DNA from: CAIJKW01 sp964443365 | GTDB taxonomy: Bacteria > Patescibacteriota > Minisyncoccia > Phycocordibacterales > CAIZLB01 | Length of the DNA stretch: 12,960 nucleotides | Assembly (NCBI GenBank): GCA_964443365.1 | Contig: CAYUCM010000020.1 | Span: forward strand, 1 to 12,960 | Direction of reading: 5' to 3' | Shown here: piece after piece, positions 1 through 7,356 of the stretch | Layout: every line of letters starts with the position of its first letter | Position numbering within the stretch: position 1 is the stretch's first letter | Notes under the pieces: model-generated | Databases searched by the model: none | What the model saw: the letters and a program-made list of their open reading frames with translations, nothing else | Told to the model about the DNA's origin: nothing | Position numbers and translations under genes: made by a program

Positions 1-1090
1 TTCATCCGTCGGGGCTTTGTTGTTGCAAAAAGAGGGATATGACGTCACTGGTGTTTTTATCAAAGTTTGGCAACCCGATGGCGGAGATTGCACCTGGAAA
101 GAGGATAGGAGAGACGCCATGAGAGTTGCCGCACATCTTGGTATTAAATTCATTACCCTAGATTTAAGAGATGAATATAAAAAAGGTGTAGTTGATTATA
201 TGATGTCTGAATATGCAAAAGGCAGAACTCCAAACCCTGACGTCATGTGTAATAAAGAAGTTAAGTTTGGTGCGTTTATGAAATGGGCAATTGAAAATGG
301 TGCCGATTATGTCGCGACGGGTCATTATGCTCAAACAAAGAATGGCGAGCTTTTTGAAGGAATCGATAAAAACAAGGATCAATCATATTTTTTGTGGACA
401 CTTAAAAAAGAACAGTTGCTTAAAATTCTATTTCCAATTGGTCATTTAGAAAAAAGTGAAGTCAGAAAGATTGCAGAAAAAAACAATATTCCGGTTGCAA
501 ATAAAAAAGATAGTCAGGGTGTTTGTTTTATCGGACATATTGATATGAAAGATTTTATAAAGGAACAACTTCAAAATGGTGATTTTGATTTTGACGAAGC
601 CACCCTCAGACCTGGAAACATTTTAAACACAAGTGGTGAAATTATTGGGCAACACAGCGGTTCTCTTTTTTATACGATAGGAGAAAGACATGGCTTTAAC
701 TTATACAATAGTCAAACAAATTCACCAAGGTATTATGTGGTAGATAAAAATATTAAAGAAAACACAATAACAATTACAGAAAAAGAAAAAATGCAAGATG
801 GGGCTGGCTTGATTCAAAAAATGTTTTTGAACTCATTGCATTTTGTTTCCGATTCGTACAAAGAAGACATACAGAAAAAGCAAAAAGATAAAAAAATTTC
901 CCTTTTGGCGCGCGCAAGATATAGACAAGAAAAATTTGAATGTGAATTGTTTGTGACTGAAAGTTTAGAGCATTATGAATTATCTTTTTTAAAGCCACAG
1001 GCTGGCATAACTCCTGGACAATCACTCGTTTTGTATTTTAAAGAAAAAGAATCTGTTGACATCAAAGTACTTGGGGGTGCTATAATCTAA
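1..1090 (+). CDS. mnmA: tRNA-specific 2-thiouridylase MnmA, 5' end cut by window
   Basis: MnmA uses ATP to activate C2 of the wobble uridine (U34) of Lys, Glu and Gln tRNAs and transfers sulfur to it in the cytoplasm. The frame is already open at base 2 and reads SSVGALLLQKEGYDVTGVF, the end of the PP-loop (usually SGGVDSSV), so roughly ten N-terminal residues lie upstream; the TTG at 17 is not the start. Both catalytic cysteines are present: the nucleophile in PNPDVMCNKE (Cys codon 248-250) and the persulfide cysteine in DSQGVCFIG (524-526). The ATP/tRNA signature TGHYAQ and the C-terminal barrel (RARYRQ, GITPGQSLVLY, LGGAII) are intact, so the visible part looks functional. The next gene starts only 2 nt after the stop, and that gene's promoter lies inside the last codons of mnmA. 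Confidence 0.96.
   Translation, partial: SSVGALLLQKEGYDVTGVFIKVWQPDGGDCTWKEDRRDAMRVAAHLGIKFITLDLRDEYKKGVVDYMMSEYAKGRTPNPDVMCNKEVKFGAFMKWAIENGADYVATGHYAQTKNGELFEGIDKNKDQSYFLWTLKKEQLLKILFPIGHLEKSEVRKIAEKNNIPVANKKDSQGVCFIGHIDMKDFIKEQLQNGDFDFDEATLRPGNILNTSGEIIGQHSGSLFYTIGERHGFNLYNSQTNSPRYYVVDKNIKENTITITEKEKMQDGAGLIQKMFLNSLHFVSDSYKEDIQKKQKDKKISLLARARYRQEKFECELFVTESLEHYELSFLKPQAGITPGQSLVLYFKEKESVDIKVLGGAII
1056..1086 (+). promoter_or_regulatory. Sigma70-type promoter inside the mnmA 3' end
   Basis: A perfect TTGACA (1056-1061) and a perfect TATAAT (1081-1086) are separated by 19 bp; TGC before the -10 makes it an extended -10. The longer than ideal spacer is offset by the TGn. Six bases separate the -10 from the ATG at 1093, so transcription would begin at or next to that ATG, giving a leaderless mRNA. 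The last codons of mnmA overlap this promoter. Confidence 0.7.
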
Positions 1091-1092
1091 TC

Positions 1093-1974
1093 ATGAACCC
1101 TATTTTCATTAAAAAACACGACGGATCAAAGGAAGAATTTGATGTAGTTAAATTACAGGAGTCATTAGCAAAATCTGGTGCACAACCTACGGTTGTTGAT
1201 AAGATAATTAGAACCATAACAGAGGATTTAAAAAATCGTTCAAACAAACTTGATAAAGAGCCTACATTTGAGGTTTCTGAAATATACAAAAGCGCATTCT
1301 CCATGCTTAAGAAAATGTCTATTTCTGCTGCGGCAAGATATTCCTTAAGAAGATCTGTTATGGAAATAGGTCCATCGGGATTTCCTTTTGAAGAATTTGT
1401 GGCTGAGATTTTTAGAGCGCAAGATTATGAGGCTATCACTGATCAAATGGTTTTAGGTAAATGTGTACCTCATGAAGTTGACGTTATCGCCTGGAATAAT
1501 AAGAAATTAATAATGGCGGAAGTTAAATACCACAATGAACTGGCTGGTAAAACAGATTTGAAGGTCGCTCTTTATGTTAAGGCAAGATATGATGATTTGT
1601 CTAAAAATAAATATCAATACGGAGAGGGAGCAACTCCAAGAAAATTGAATGAAGGGTGGCTTGTCACAAATACAAAGTTTACAGAAACAGCAATTACTTA
1701 TGCTGAATGCGCGGGGCTTAAATTATTGAGTTGGAATTATCCAAAAGGAAATGATCTTTTGGAAATTATAGAAAAATACAAATTGCATCCTGTAACTTGT
1801 CTCACATCACTAAGCACAGCTGAAAAGAAGCTATTAATTGATAGAAAAATTATTCTATGTAAGGAATTATATGAGAGCAAGGGGATAATGAAGGAGCTTG
1901 GCATGAGTGAATCAAAAATTTTTAAGGTTTACTCTGAAATAAGTATGGTTTTTGGGCAATTTGCATCTGAATAA
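1093..1974 (+). CDS. ATP-cone domain fused to PD-(D/E)xK (Mrr-like) nuclease domain
   Basis: A 293-residue two-domain protein. Residues about 4-92 match an ATP-cone (FIKKHDGSKEEFDVVKLQES at the N-terminus), the nucleotide-sensing module best known from ribonucleotide reductases and NrdR. Residues about 97-225 look like a restriction-endonuclease-fold domain: FEEFVAEIF supplies the helix glutamate, then HEVDVIAW gives Asp130 and MAEVKYH gives Glu143-x-Lys145, the D...ExK active-site pattern. WLVTNTKFTETAI (189-201) fits the later core strand and helix. Residues about 235-293 form a helical tail. From memory, proteins of this layout occur in Bacteroidetes and other bacteria, annotated as restriction endonuclease or ATP-cone protein, without known function. 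No methyltransferase or other restriction partner is adjacent, so a housekeeping or repair nuclease switched by ATP/dATP is the more natural inference. The start is supported by the domain boundary and the promoter. Confidence 0.82.
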   Translation: MNPIFIKKHDGSKEEFDVVKLQESLAKSGAQPTVVDKIIRTITEDLKNRSNKLDKEPTFEVSEIYKSAFSMLKKMSISAAARYSLRRSVMEIGPSGFPFEEFVAEIFRAQDYEAITDQMVLGKCVPHEVDVIAWNNKKLIMAEVKYHNELAGKTDLKVALYVKARYDDLSKNKYQYGEGATPRKLNEGWLVTNTKFTETAITYAECAGLKLLSWNYPKGNDLLEIIEKYKLHPVTCLTSLSTAEKKLLIDRKIILCKELYESKGIMKELGMSESKIFKVYSEISMVFGQFASE

Positions 1975-1976
1975 TT

Positions 1977-1993
1977 AACCCCTGTTGGGTTTT
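1977..1993 (+). terminator. Weak terminator-like hairpin
   Basis: AACCC (1977-1981) pairs with GGGTT (1987-1991) around a 5-nt loop and is followed by TT. The stem is only five pairs and the T-run is short, so termination after the nuclease gene would be partial at best. The downstream arm runs into TATAAT (1993-1998), so terminator and next promoter may overlap. Confidence 0.3.
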
Positions 1994-2008
1994 ATAATGT
2001 TTTATGAT
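1993..2008 (+). promoter_or_regulatory. Possible -10 elements for the M3 peptidase gene
   Basis: TATAAT at 1993-1998 and TATGAT at 2003-2008 lie 21 and 11 nt before the ATG at 2020. Neither has a convincing -35 at the right distance, and I cannot tell which, if either, is used. No Shine-Dalgarno sequence is present in the gap. Confidence 0.35.
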
Positions 2009-2019
2009 ACTCTTTTGCT

Positions 2020-3825
2020 ATGACTAAAAATACACCAATTGGCAAAAAAGACATCAAGATGGAATGGGATTTTTGTAAGATATATAAATCAGATAATGAT
2101 CCTCAAATAGAAAAGGATGTTGATTCAATAATCGGGGTGTACGCTGATTTTGCAAAAAAATATTCTAATAAAAAGTTTTTAAGTTCTCCCGCTTCAGTTT
2201 TAAAGGCGTTAAAAGACTGGGAGAAGTTGGAAGAGGTTTCATTTGCTAAGCCTGTTTGGTATTTGGAAAAATTAAATGATACAGATTCGTCAAATACAAA
2301 AAGAAAGGCTAAGGCTGATTTGTTGATGTCAAAAATAAGAAAGGCGTATAATGACGTGATGTTTTTTGGTGTCTCATTGTCAAAACTAGACATTAAAATG
2401 CAGAAGCAGATTTTGAATGATAAATCCTTTGCATCATATAAATATTATCTCCAAAAGCTATTTGAGTCTGGTAAATATTTGCTAAGTGAGGCAGAAGAGA
2501 AAATAATCAATCTGAAAAATCAAGTAACTTACGATATGTGGGTTGATGCTCAAAAAGCCCTATTAAACAAGCAAACAGTTAAATTTAAAAAAGAAGAAAT
2601 CGCAATGTCTAAGGCGCTTGCTCTTAGACATCAATTAAATCAAAAGGACAGACATGAACTTCATGGAAAAATAATTCCAATTTTAAAATCAATTAGCCAT
2701 ATGGCAGAAGCGGAAATTAACGCTGTTTATACTGATAAAAAAATTGACGATGAGCTTAGGGGTCATAAAACACCATATGAATCAACTGTTATTGGATATG
2801 AAAATGATTTGCCAACAGTTGAAAATCTTGTGGCTGTTATAAATAAAAATGTAAAAGTTGCTCATAAGTTCTTTCAAATTCGTGCTAAATTAATGGGATT
2901 GAATAAATTAAAAGCCTGTGATTTATATGCCCCTGTTTCAAAATCATCAGAGAAAAAGATATCAACTGAAGAAATATTAAATAGGGCTATAGAAAGTTTT
3001 GATAAAATAGATGTAAAATTTGGAAATTATATTAGAAATTATGCCAAATCTGGACAAATAGACTTTTTACCAAGAAAAGGAAAGAGAGGTGGCGCATATT
3101 GTTCAAGTGGGCACGGTATTCCAACATATGTACTTCTTAATGCAATAGGTTGTGTGGATGATGTCTTAACCCTTTCTCATGAAATGGGACATGCTATTCA
3201 TGCAGAATATTCTCAAGCTGTTCAACCTGTCTTGTATGAAAATAATTCCATATCTGTCGCAGAAGTTGCTAGTACTTTTTTTGAACAATTAGTTATTGAT
3301 GATTTGATCGAGAACTCAACAAGTGATGAAGAAAAGTTAAAATTATTTGATGAGAAAATGAAAGGGGATATTGGTACAATCTTTAGACAAATTTCATATT
3401 TTAATTATGAGCTTAAATTGCATAATTTAATTAGAGAAAAAGGTGGTGCTTCAAAAGAAGAAATGGCTAAGATGTTTACTGAAGAGACTAGGGGTTTTGC
3501 AGGTAAAATATTGGATGCCACTGATGATGATGGTTATGTATTTCTAACCATTCCTCATTTTAGATATTTCTTCTATGTGTATAGTTATGCCTTGGGTCAA
3601 ATAATAAGCAGAGCTTTATGCGCTAAATACAAAGCAGATAATTCTTTTATAGAGAAGGTTGAAGAATTTCTACGATCTGGACAATCTGCTTCTCCTCGAG
3701 ATATATTCTTGAAAACAGGAATTGATATTGCTGATCCTAAATTTATTCAATCCGGTATTGATGCCGTTTCAGAGGATTTAATTAAGTATGAAAAAGTAGC
3801 AAATAGGGTTTTGAAGGGTAGGTAA
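2020..3825 (+). CDS. M3 family oligoendopeptidase (PepF-like)
   Basis: A 601-residue zinc metallopeptidase of family M3, the usual length for PepF-type enzymes, which cleave short peptides in the cytoplasm. The HExxH zinc motif is H387-E388-M-G-H391 in LSHEMGHAIHAEYS. The third zinc ligand is very probably E415 in SVAEVASTFFEQL, 28 residues after the first histidine, as the family requires. The C-terminal signature about 520-555 (GYVFLTIPHFRYFFYVYSY, then ALGQ) is the substrate-binding segment typical of PepF. There is no signal peptide or membrane helix, so it should act inside the cell, recycling peptides, which fits a peptide-scavenging, biosynthesis-poor lifestyle. It stands alone between its own putative promoter and the alaS promoter. 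A second ATG lies at residue 14, but the first fits the upstream gap better. Confidence 0.93.
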   Translation: MTKNTPIGKKDIKMEWDFCKIYKSDNDPQIEKDVDSIIGVYADFAKKYSNKKFLSSPASVLKALKDWEKLEEVSFAKPVWYLEKLNDTDSSNTKRKAKADLLMSKIRKAYNDVMFFGVSLSKLDIKMQKQILNDKSFASYKYYLQKLFESGKYLLSEAEEKIINLKNQVTYDMWVDAQKALLNKQTVKFKKEEIAMSKALALRHQLNQKDRHELHGKIIPILKSISHMAEAEINAVYTDKKIDDELRGHKTPYESTVIGYENDLPTVENLVAVINKNVKVAHKFFQIRAKLMGLNKLKACDLYAPVSKSSEKKISTEEILNRAIESFDKIDVKFGNYIRNYAKSGQIDFLPRKGKRGGAYCSSGHGIPTYVLLNAIGCVDDVLTLSHEMGHAIHAEYSQAVQPVLYENNSISVAEVASTFFEQLVIDDLIENSTSDEEKLKLFDEKMKGDIGTIFRQISYFNYELKLHNLIREKGGASKEEMAKMFTEETRGFAGKILDATDDDGYVFLTIPHFRYFFYVYSYALGQIISRALCAKYKADNSFIEKVEEFLRSGQSASPRDIFLKTGIDIADPKFIQSGIDAVSEDLIKYEKVANRVLKGR

Positions 3826-3842
3826 GAGATTTTTCAATCAAT

Positions 3843-3871
3843 TAGGCAATATTTTAAAAATTTGCTATATT
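3843..3871 (+). promoter_or_regulatory. Extended -10 promoter for alaS
   Basis: TGC followed by TATATT (3866-3871) forms an extended -10; TAGGCA (3843-3848) is a 4/6 -35 at exactly 17 bp. Seven bases separate the -10 from the alaS ATG at 3879, predicting a leaderless or near-leaderless transcript. The rest of the 53-nt gap is A/T-rich with no Shine-Dalgarno sequence and no hairpin. Confidence 0.6.
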
Positions 3872-3878
3872 AATACTC

Positions 3879-5693
3879 ATGAATTTCAAGGAAATAAGAC
3901 ATAGATTTTTAAACTTTTTTGAAAAAAGAGGGCACGCAATATTATCAAGCGCGCCCCTTGTTCCAGAAAATGATCCATCTGTTTTGTTTAATACAGCGGG
4001 AATGCAACCTCTCGTACCATATCTTTTGGGAGAAAAACATCCTCAGGGCACACGCCTATGTAGTGTTCAAAAATGCGTAAGAACAGTTGATTTAAATTCA
4101 ATTGGAGACAATACACACGCTACTTTTTTTGAAATGTTAGGCAACTGGTCTTTAGGAGATTATTTCAAAAAAGAGGCAATAAATTGGAGCTTTGAATTAC
4201 TAACGTCAAAAGAAGAAGGCTTTGGACTCGATCCAAATAGAATTTATGTAACATGTTTTGAAGGAGATGAAAATGCTCCAAAAGATGAAGAAAGTGCAAA
4301 AATTTGGCAAGATATTTTTGATAAAAATGGATTAACTGGAAATAGAATATTTTTCCTTCCTGCGGAAAATAATTGGTGGAGTCCAGGAGACAACGGGCCT
4401 TGTGGACCAGATACAGAAATTTTTTACGATTTAACCAACACTCACACAAGCGGCTTAAGTCATCAAAATTTTTTAAATGCAGATGAAAAACAAGACCTTG
4501 TTGAAATTTGGAATAATGTTTTTATGGAATTTGAAAAGAAGGACGGAAAAATCGTTGGAAAACTAGCAAACAAAAATGTTGATACAGGTGCTGGTCTTGA
4601 AAGATTTGCCATGACACTGAATGGCAAAAATAATATTTATGATATAGATATTTTTGAAGAGTTTTTCAAAAAGATGGAAGAACTTCAGGTAAATGAAAAT
4701 ACTCTTGATGAATTATCTGCTAAAAAGGCAAAAAGAATTGTTGCTGATCACATAAGAGCTTCTGTAATGCTTGTTTCAGACGGTGTTGTGCCAAGTAATA
4801 CTGATCAGGGATATATATTAAGAAGACTAATAAGAAGAACGGTGAGATTTGCAGATAGTTTGGGACTTAAAAAGGGTTCTCTATTTTGGTTGGCTGATAT
4901 AATTATCGATACTTATTCAGATTTGTATGAAAACATCGCTCGTCAAAAAGAAACAATTAAAATTACAATAGATGGGGAAGAGCAAAAATTTAGAAATACT
5001 CTTTCGCACGGACTTAAGGAATTCGATAAAATAATTAAAAATACTGAGGGCGAAATTATAAGCGGAAAAGATGCTTTTGTTCTGTTCAGTACTTATGGTT
5101 TTCCTGTTGAGATGACAATGGAAATGGCTGAGGAGTATAATAAAAAAATAGATAAAAAAGATTTTGACGAACAAATGTCCCACCATCAGGAGCTTTCTCG
5201 TTCTGGAGCTGGACAAAAATTTAAGGGTGGACTTGGAGACACTAGTGACACCTCGGTTAAATACCACACAGCAACACATCTTCTACATCAAGCCTTAAGA
5301 GAGGTTTTGGGAAATCATGTATCTCAAAAAGGAAGTAATATTACGCCAGAAAGACTGAGATTTGATTTTTCTCATCATTCAAAAATGACAGATGAAGAAA
5401 AACAAAAGGTGGAAGATATTGTTAATGAAAAGATTACACAATCTTTGCCTGTAAATGTTGTAGAACTTCCTTTTGAAGAAGCAGAAAAAACCGGAGCGTT
5501 GCATTTCTTTGGAGAAAAGTATGGGGATAAAGTCACGGTTTATTACATTGGAAATTCAATTGAAGAGGCGTTTTCAAAAGAATTTTGTGGTGGGCCTCAC
5601 ATACACAATACTAAAGAGCTGGGTCACTTTAAAATACAAAAGGAGGAGGCGGTTTCTGCCGGCGTAAGAAGAATTAAGGCGGCGCTTGACTAA
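3879..5693 (+). CDS. alaS: Alanine--tRNA ligase, compact form without C-Ala domain
   Basis: Charges tRNA-Ala with alanine and removes mischarged Ser/Gly. The class II catalytic core spans about 1-240 (motif 2 region ATFFEMLGNWSLGDYF, GPCGPDTEIFYD, motif 3 DTGAGLERF), followed by the helical tRNA-recognition part to about 440 (ADHIRAS, DQGYILRRLIRR). The editing domain keeps all four metal ligands: H463 and H467 in KYHTATHLL, C570 and H574 in EFCGGPHIH. At 604 residues it is far shorter than the roughly 870 of E. coli: it ends at GVRRIKAALD, just after the editing domain, so the C-Ala domain is absent, and the beta-barrel segment normally before HTATHLL is cut to a short GGLGDTSDT linker. No frameshift is evident; from memory this short form is typical of Parcubacteria. 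It has its own promoter, and the next gene's promoter overlaps its stop. Confidence 0.97.
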   Translation: MNFKEIRHRFLNFFEKRGHAILSSAPLVPENDPSVLFNTAGMQPLVPYLLGEKHPQGTRLCSVQKCVRTVDLNSIGDNTHATFFEMLGNWSLGDYFKKEAINWSFELLTSKEEGFGLDPNRIYVTCFEGDENAPKDEESAKIWQDIFDKNGLTGNRIFFLPAENNWWSPGDNGPCGPDTEIFYDLTNTHTSGLSHQNFLNADEKQDLVEIWNNVFMEFEKKDGKIVGKLANKNVDTGAGLERFAMTLNGKNNIYDIDIFEEFFKKMEELQVNENTLDELSAKKAKRIVADHIRASVMLVSDGVVPSNTDQGYILRRLIRRTVRFADSLGLKKGSLFWLADIIIDTYSDLYENIARQKETIKITIDGEEQKFRNTLSHGLKEFDKIIKNTEGEIISGKDAFVLFSTYGFPVEMTMEMAEEYNKKIDKKDFDEQMSHHQELSRSGAGQKFKGGLGDTSDTSVKYHTATHLLHQALREVLGNHVSQKGSNITPERLRFDFSHHSKMTDEEKQKVEDIVNEKITQSLPVNVVELPFEEAEKTGALHFFGEKYGDKVTVYYIGNSIEEAFSKEFCGGPHIHNTKELGHFKIQKEEAVSAGVRRIKAALD

Positions 5694-5714
5694 CTACCAC
5701 ATATATTTTATAGT
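5686..5714 (+). promoter_or_regulatory. Sigma70-type promoter overlapping the alaS stop
   Basis: TTGACT (5686-5691, 5/6) and TATAGT (5709-5714, 5/6) are separated by exactly 17 bp. Transcription would start near 5721, about seven bases before the ATG at 5728. The -35 contains the last alaS codons and the first base of its stop. Confidence 0.65.
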
Positions 5715-5727
5715 AATAAATAGAAAC

Positions 5728-6030
5728 ATGAAAAACAAATCGGTTAAGATCTGGATGGCAATTTCAGGAACATGTGGAATTCTTTTTTTCCTTATTGCCA
5801 ACCCCTTTGTATTGAACAAGTTGAACGTCATTATACAGCCCTCAGTTCAAACAAGTATCAATTTTGGCGTCGCCCAATTGATAATCAATGCTTTTGTGTT
5901 CGTGACGTGGACCAGGGGCTTTCTCAGGGAAACAGGCTTCAAGAAGTTTGTCTCTGCTTTTGGAGTTGTGATTCCTTTCTTTATGGCTACAATAACAATC
6001 GTCAAGGTTTTATTGCCCGCCATTCGTTGA
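5728..6030 (+). CDS. Small three-helix membrane protein, function unknown
   Basis: A 100-residue hydrophobic protein I do not recognise. Three likely membrane helices are visible: about 7-27 (KIWMAISGTCGILFFLIANP), 42-62 (INFGVAQLIINAFVFVTW) and 74-96 (SAFGVVIPFFMATITIVKVL). A basic stretch between helices 2 and 3 (RGFLRETGFKK) is probably cytoplasmic. I chose the ATG at 5728 over the in-frame TTG at 5686 because the TTG overlaps alaS and lies inside the promoter. It differs from its neighbours: G+C is about 40% by hand count against roughly 27-33% in sampled alaS lines, it is the only gene here ending in TGA, and it is insulated by its own promoter and a strong terminator. That suggests, without proving, a recent acquisition or a fast-evolving accessory gene. 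Confidence 0.7.
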   Translation: MKNKSVKIWMAISGTCGILFFLIANPFVLNKLNVIIQPSVQTSINFGVAQLIINAFVFVTWTRGFLRETGFKKFVSAFGVVIPFFMATITIVKVLLPAIR

Positions 6031-6057
6031 AGAATTAACGAACTAAAACTATGTAAT

Positions 6058-6099
6058 AAAAAAACCCAACCAAGAGCGCGACCTCACGGTTGGGCTTTT
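6058..6099 (+). terminator. Strong bidirectional intrinsic terminator
   Basis: CCCAACC (6065-6071) pairs perfectly with GGTTGGG (6088-6094). The 16-nt loop can add a GAG/CTC pair set (6074-6076 with 6083-6085). A run of seven A precedes the stem and CTTTTGTTTT follows, so it should end transcription on either strand. It separates the left genes from the actin-like/membrane-protein pair. Confidence 0.88.
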
Positions 6100-6147
6100 G
6101 TTTTCGTAAAAAACTGAATTATAAATTATTCTAAAAATAAAATTATC

Positions 6148-6156
6148 TGATATAAT
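6148..6156 (+). promoter_or_regulatory. Extended -10 promoter for the PilM/FtsA-like gene
   Basis: TGA plus a perfect TATAAT (6151-6156) lies seven bases before the ATG at 6164, again predicting a leaderless start. No good -35 is visible in the A/T-rich DNA upstream, so the extended -10 would have to carry recognition. Confidence 0.6.
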
Positions 6157-6163
6157 ATATTTA

Positions 6164-7333
6164 ATGAAAAAGAAAATTAGTACATCTATTGTTACTTATA
6201 TCGGCAATGGTGTTGTGAAGGGCGGAATTGTCTATCATGAAATGGGAAAAAGCCCTGTAATCTTATCTGCCAGAAAAAATGTTTTGAAATATAATGAAGA
6301 AAGAAATCAAGAGCAACTTGAATCTCAGATAATTTCTGAATTTGATCAAATGCTTAAGCAAATCAAAACAGAAGATTTTCCAAAAATTCACAATAAAAAA
6401 TGCAATAAGCCGGATACTGTTATGGTTATGTTGGCTTCTCCTTGGTATTTATCTGAAACTAATACCATTAAGATGAAGGAGGAAAATCCTTTTATGGTGA
6501 CAGAAAATCTAATCGATAAGGCTGTTTCTAATTTAACCAAGGCCCACAAAGAAGACAGCACATTATCAGTTTTGGAACAAAGTTATCTGTCTGTTCTTAT
6601 GAATGGATACTCCTTAAATGACCCCATAGGCAAAAAGGCTAAGGACTTGGATATTACCGTATTTAATAGTTATGTTAAAACGGATTTATTGAAAAAGATA
6701 AAAAATTTAATCACTGGACATTTTCATTTACATAATATTTTTATTCATTCAAAATCTCTTGTGACATACTCTGCTATTGGAGATTTATACCCAGCAATTA
6801 CTGACTATGTAATTGTAGACATAACCACAGCCATTACAGAGGTCTGGATTACAAGAGGTGGCGTCCTTAGAGATACAGGTTCTTTTCCTTATGGAAAAAG
6901 CGCCTTTATAAATTCTATTGCAAAAACACTAGCCGTTAATCCAGAAATTGCTGAATCTTTAATTAACGCACAGCTATCCGGCAGTTTGGAGGATGACAAA
7001 AAGGCTTCTGTAAGTTCTGCAATTAAAATTGCTCAGGACGAATGGGTGTTGAATTTAAATTCGGTTCTGAAAAATTTAAATTTAAATAGTGCAATACCAA
7101 AAGATTTCTTTATGTTTGCTCCGCAAAACCTGTCTGAATTATTTAAGAAATTTGTCGAGTCAGAAGAATATCATCAATCAGCAATGTCAGAAGGTAATTT
7201 TAACGTGCAGGTCATGAGCATTACTAATTCATGTAATTTGTGTGCTATTGATTTTGATCAACATTACACCCAAGACCTTGATACATCTGTGGCATTAGGC
7301 ACACTTTTCAACAACAAAAAACTTTTTAACTAA
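6164..7333 (+). CDS. Divergent PilM/FtsA-like actin-fold protein
   Basis: A 389-residue soluble protein with a remote match to the PilM/FtsA branch of the actin/HSP70 ATPase fold; my recognition rests on pattern, not high identity. The clearest element is the phosphate-2 strand and loop YVIVDITTAITEVWI (215-229), followed by RGGVLRDTGSFPYGKSAFI (231-249), which mirrors the FtsA/PilM order 'DIGGGTTDIAVFKDG...IPIGG..IT'. The N-terminal strand-turn-strand TYIGNGVVKGGIVYH (11-25) sits where phosphate-1 should be, but the usual Asp is replaced. The region FMFAPQNLSELFKKF (316-330) corresponds to the adenosine loop without its Gly-Gly. Nucleotide binding may therefore be weak or lost. In PilM such proteins form a cytoplasmic ring bound to a membrane protein's tail; the gene 23 nt downstream encodes a suitable partner. 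FtsA proper is less likely because no ftsZ is adjacent. Confidence 0.7.
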   Translation: MKKKISTSIVTYIGNGVVKGGIVYHEMGKSPVILSARKNVLKYNEERNQEQLESQIISEFDQMLKQIKTEDFPKIHNKKCNKPDTVMVMLASPWYLSETNTIKMKEENPFMVTENLIDKAVSNLTKAHKEDSTLSVLEQSYLSVLMNGYSLNDPIGKKAKDLDITVFNSYVKTDLLKKIKNLITGHFHLHNIFIHSKSLVTYSAIGDLYPAITDYVIVDITTAITEVWITRGGVLRDTGSFPYGKSAFINSIAKTLAVNPEIAESLINAQLSGSLEDDKKASVSSAIKIAQDEWVLNLNSVLKNLNLNSAIPKDFFMFAPQNLSELFKKFVESEEYHQSAMSEGNFNVQVMSITNSCNLCAIDFDQHYTQDLDTSVALGTLFNNKKLFN

Positions 7334-7340
7334 GTTTCTG

Positions 7341-7349
7341 TGGTATATT
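7341..7349 (+). promoter_or_regulatory. Extended -10 promoter for the baseplate-J-like gene
   Basis: TGG plus TATATT (7344-7349) lies seven bases before the ATG at 7357, in the 23-nt gap after the actin-like gene. No good -35 is visible. The gene may be both co-transcribed with its upstream neighbour and started separately here. Confidence 0.5.
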
Positions 7350-7356
7350 TATATAT

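Noticed and set aside
17..19. TTG at 17 as the mnmA start codon
   Set aside because: The frame is open to base 2 and the residues before it (SSVGA) belong to the PP-loop motif, so the real start lies outside the window.
4917..5279. A 120-codon open frame on the minus strand inside alaS
   Set aside because: It is antisense to the highly conserved AlaS helical and editing regions, has no promoter or recognisable motif, and open antisense frames are expected in such A/T-rich genes.
5641..5648. AGGAGGAG near the end of alaS
   Set aside because: No start codon follows at a working distance; it encodes Glu residues of AlaS.
5686..5727. TTG at 5686 as start of the small membrane protein
   Set aside because: It overlaps the alaS stop, lies inside the putative promoter and adds 14 residues; the ATG at 5728 follows the promoter directly.
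6028..6030. TGA reassigned to glycine (Gracilibacteria-type code)
   Set aside because: TGA appears only as the end of the small membrane-protein gene, followed by a terminator, and no conserved gene here contains an internal TGA.
6477..6496. AGGAGG with an in-frame ATG 11 nt later inside the actin-like gene, a possible internal start
   Set aside because: The bases encode Lys-Glu-Glu in the normal frame, and genuine starts in this window do not use Shine-Dalgarno sites.
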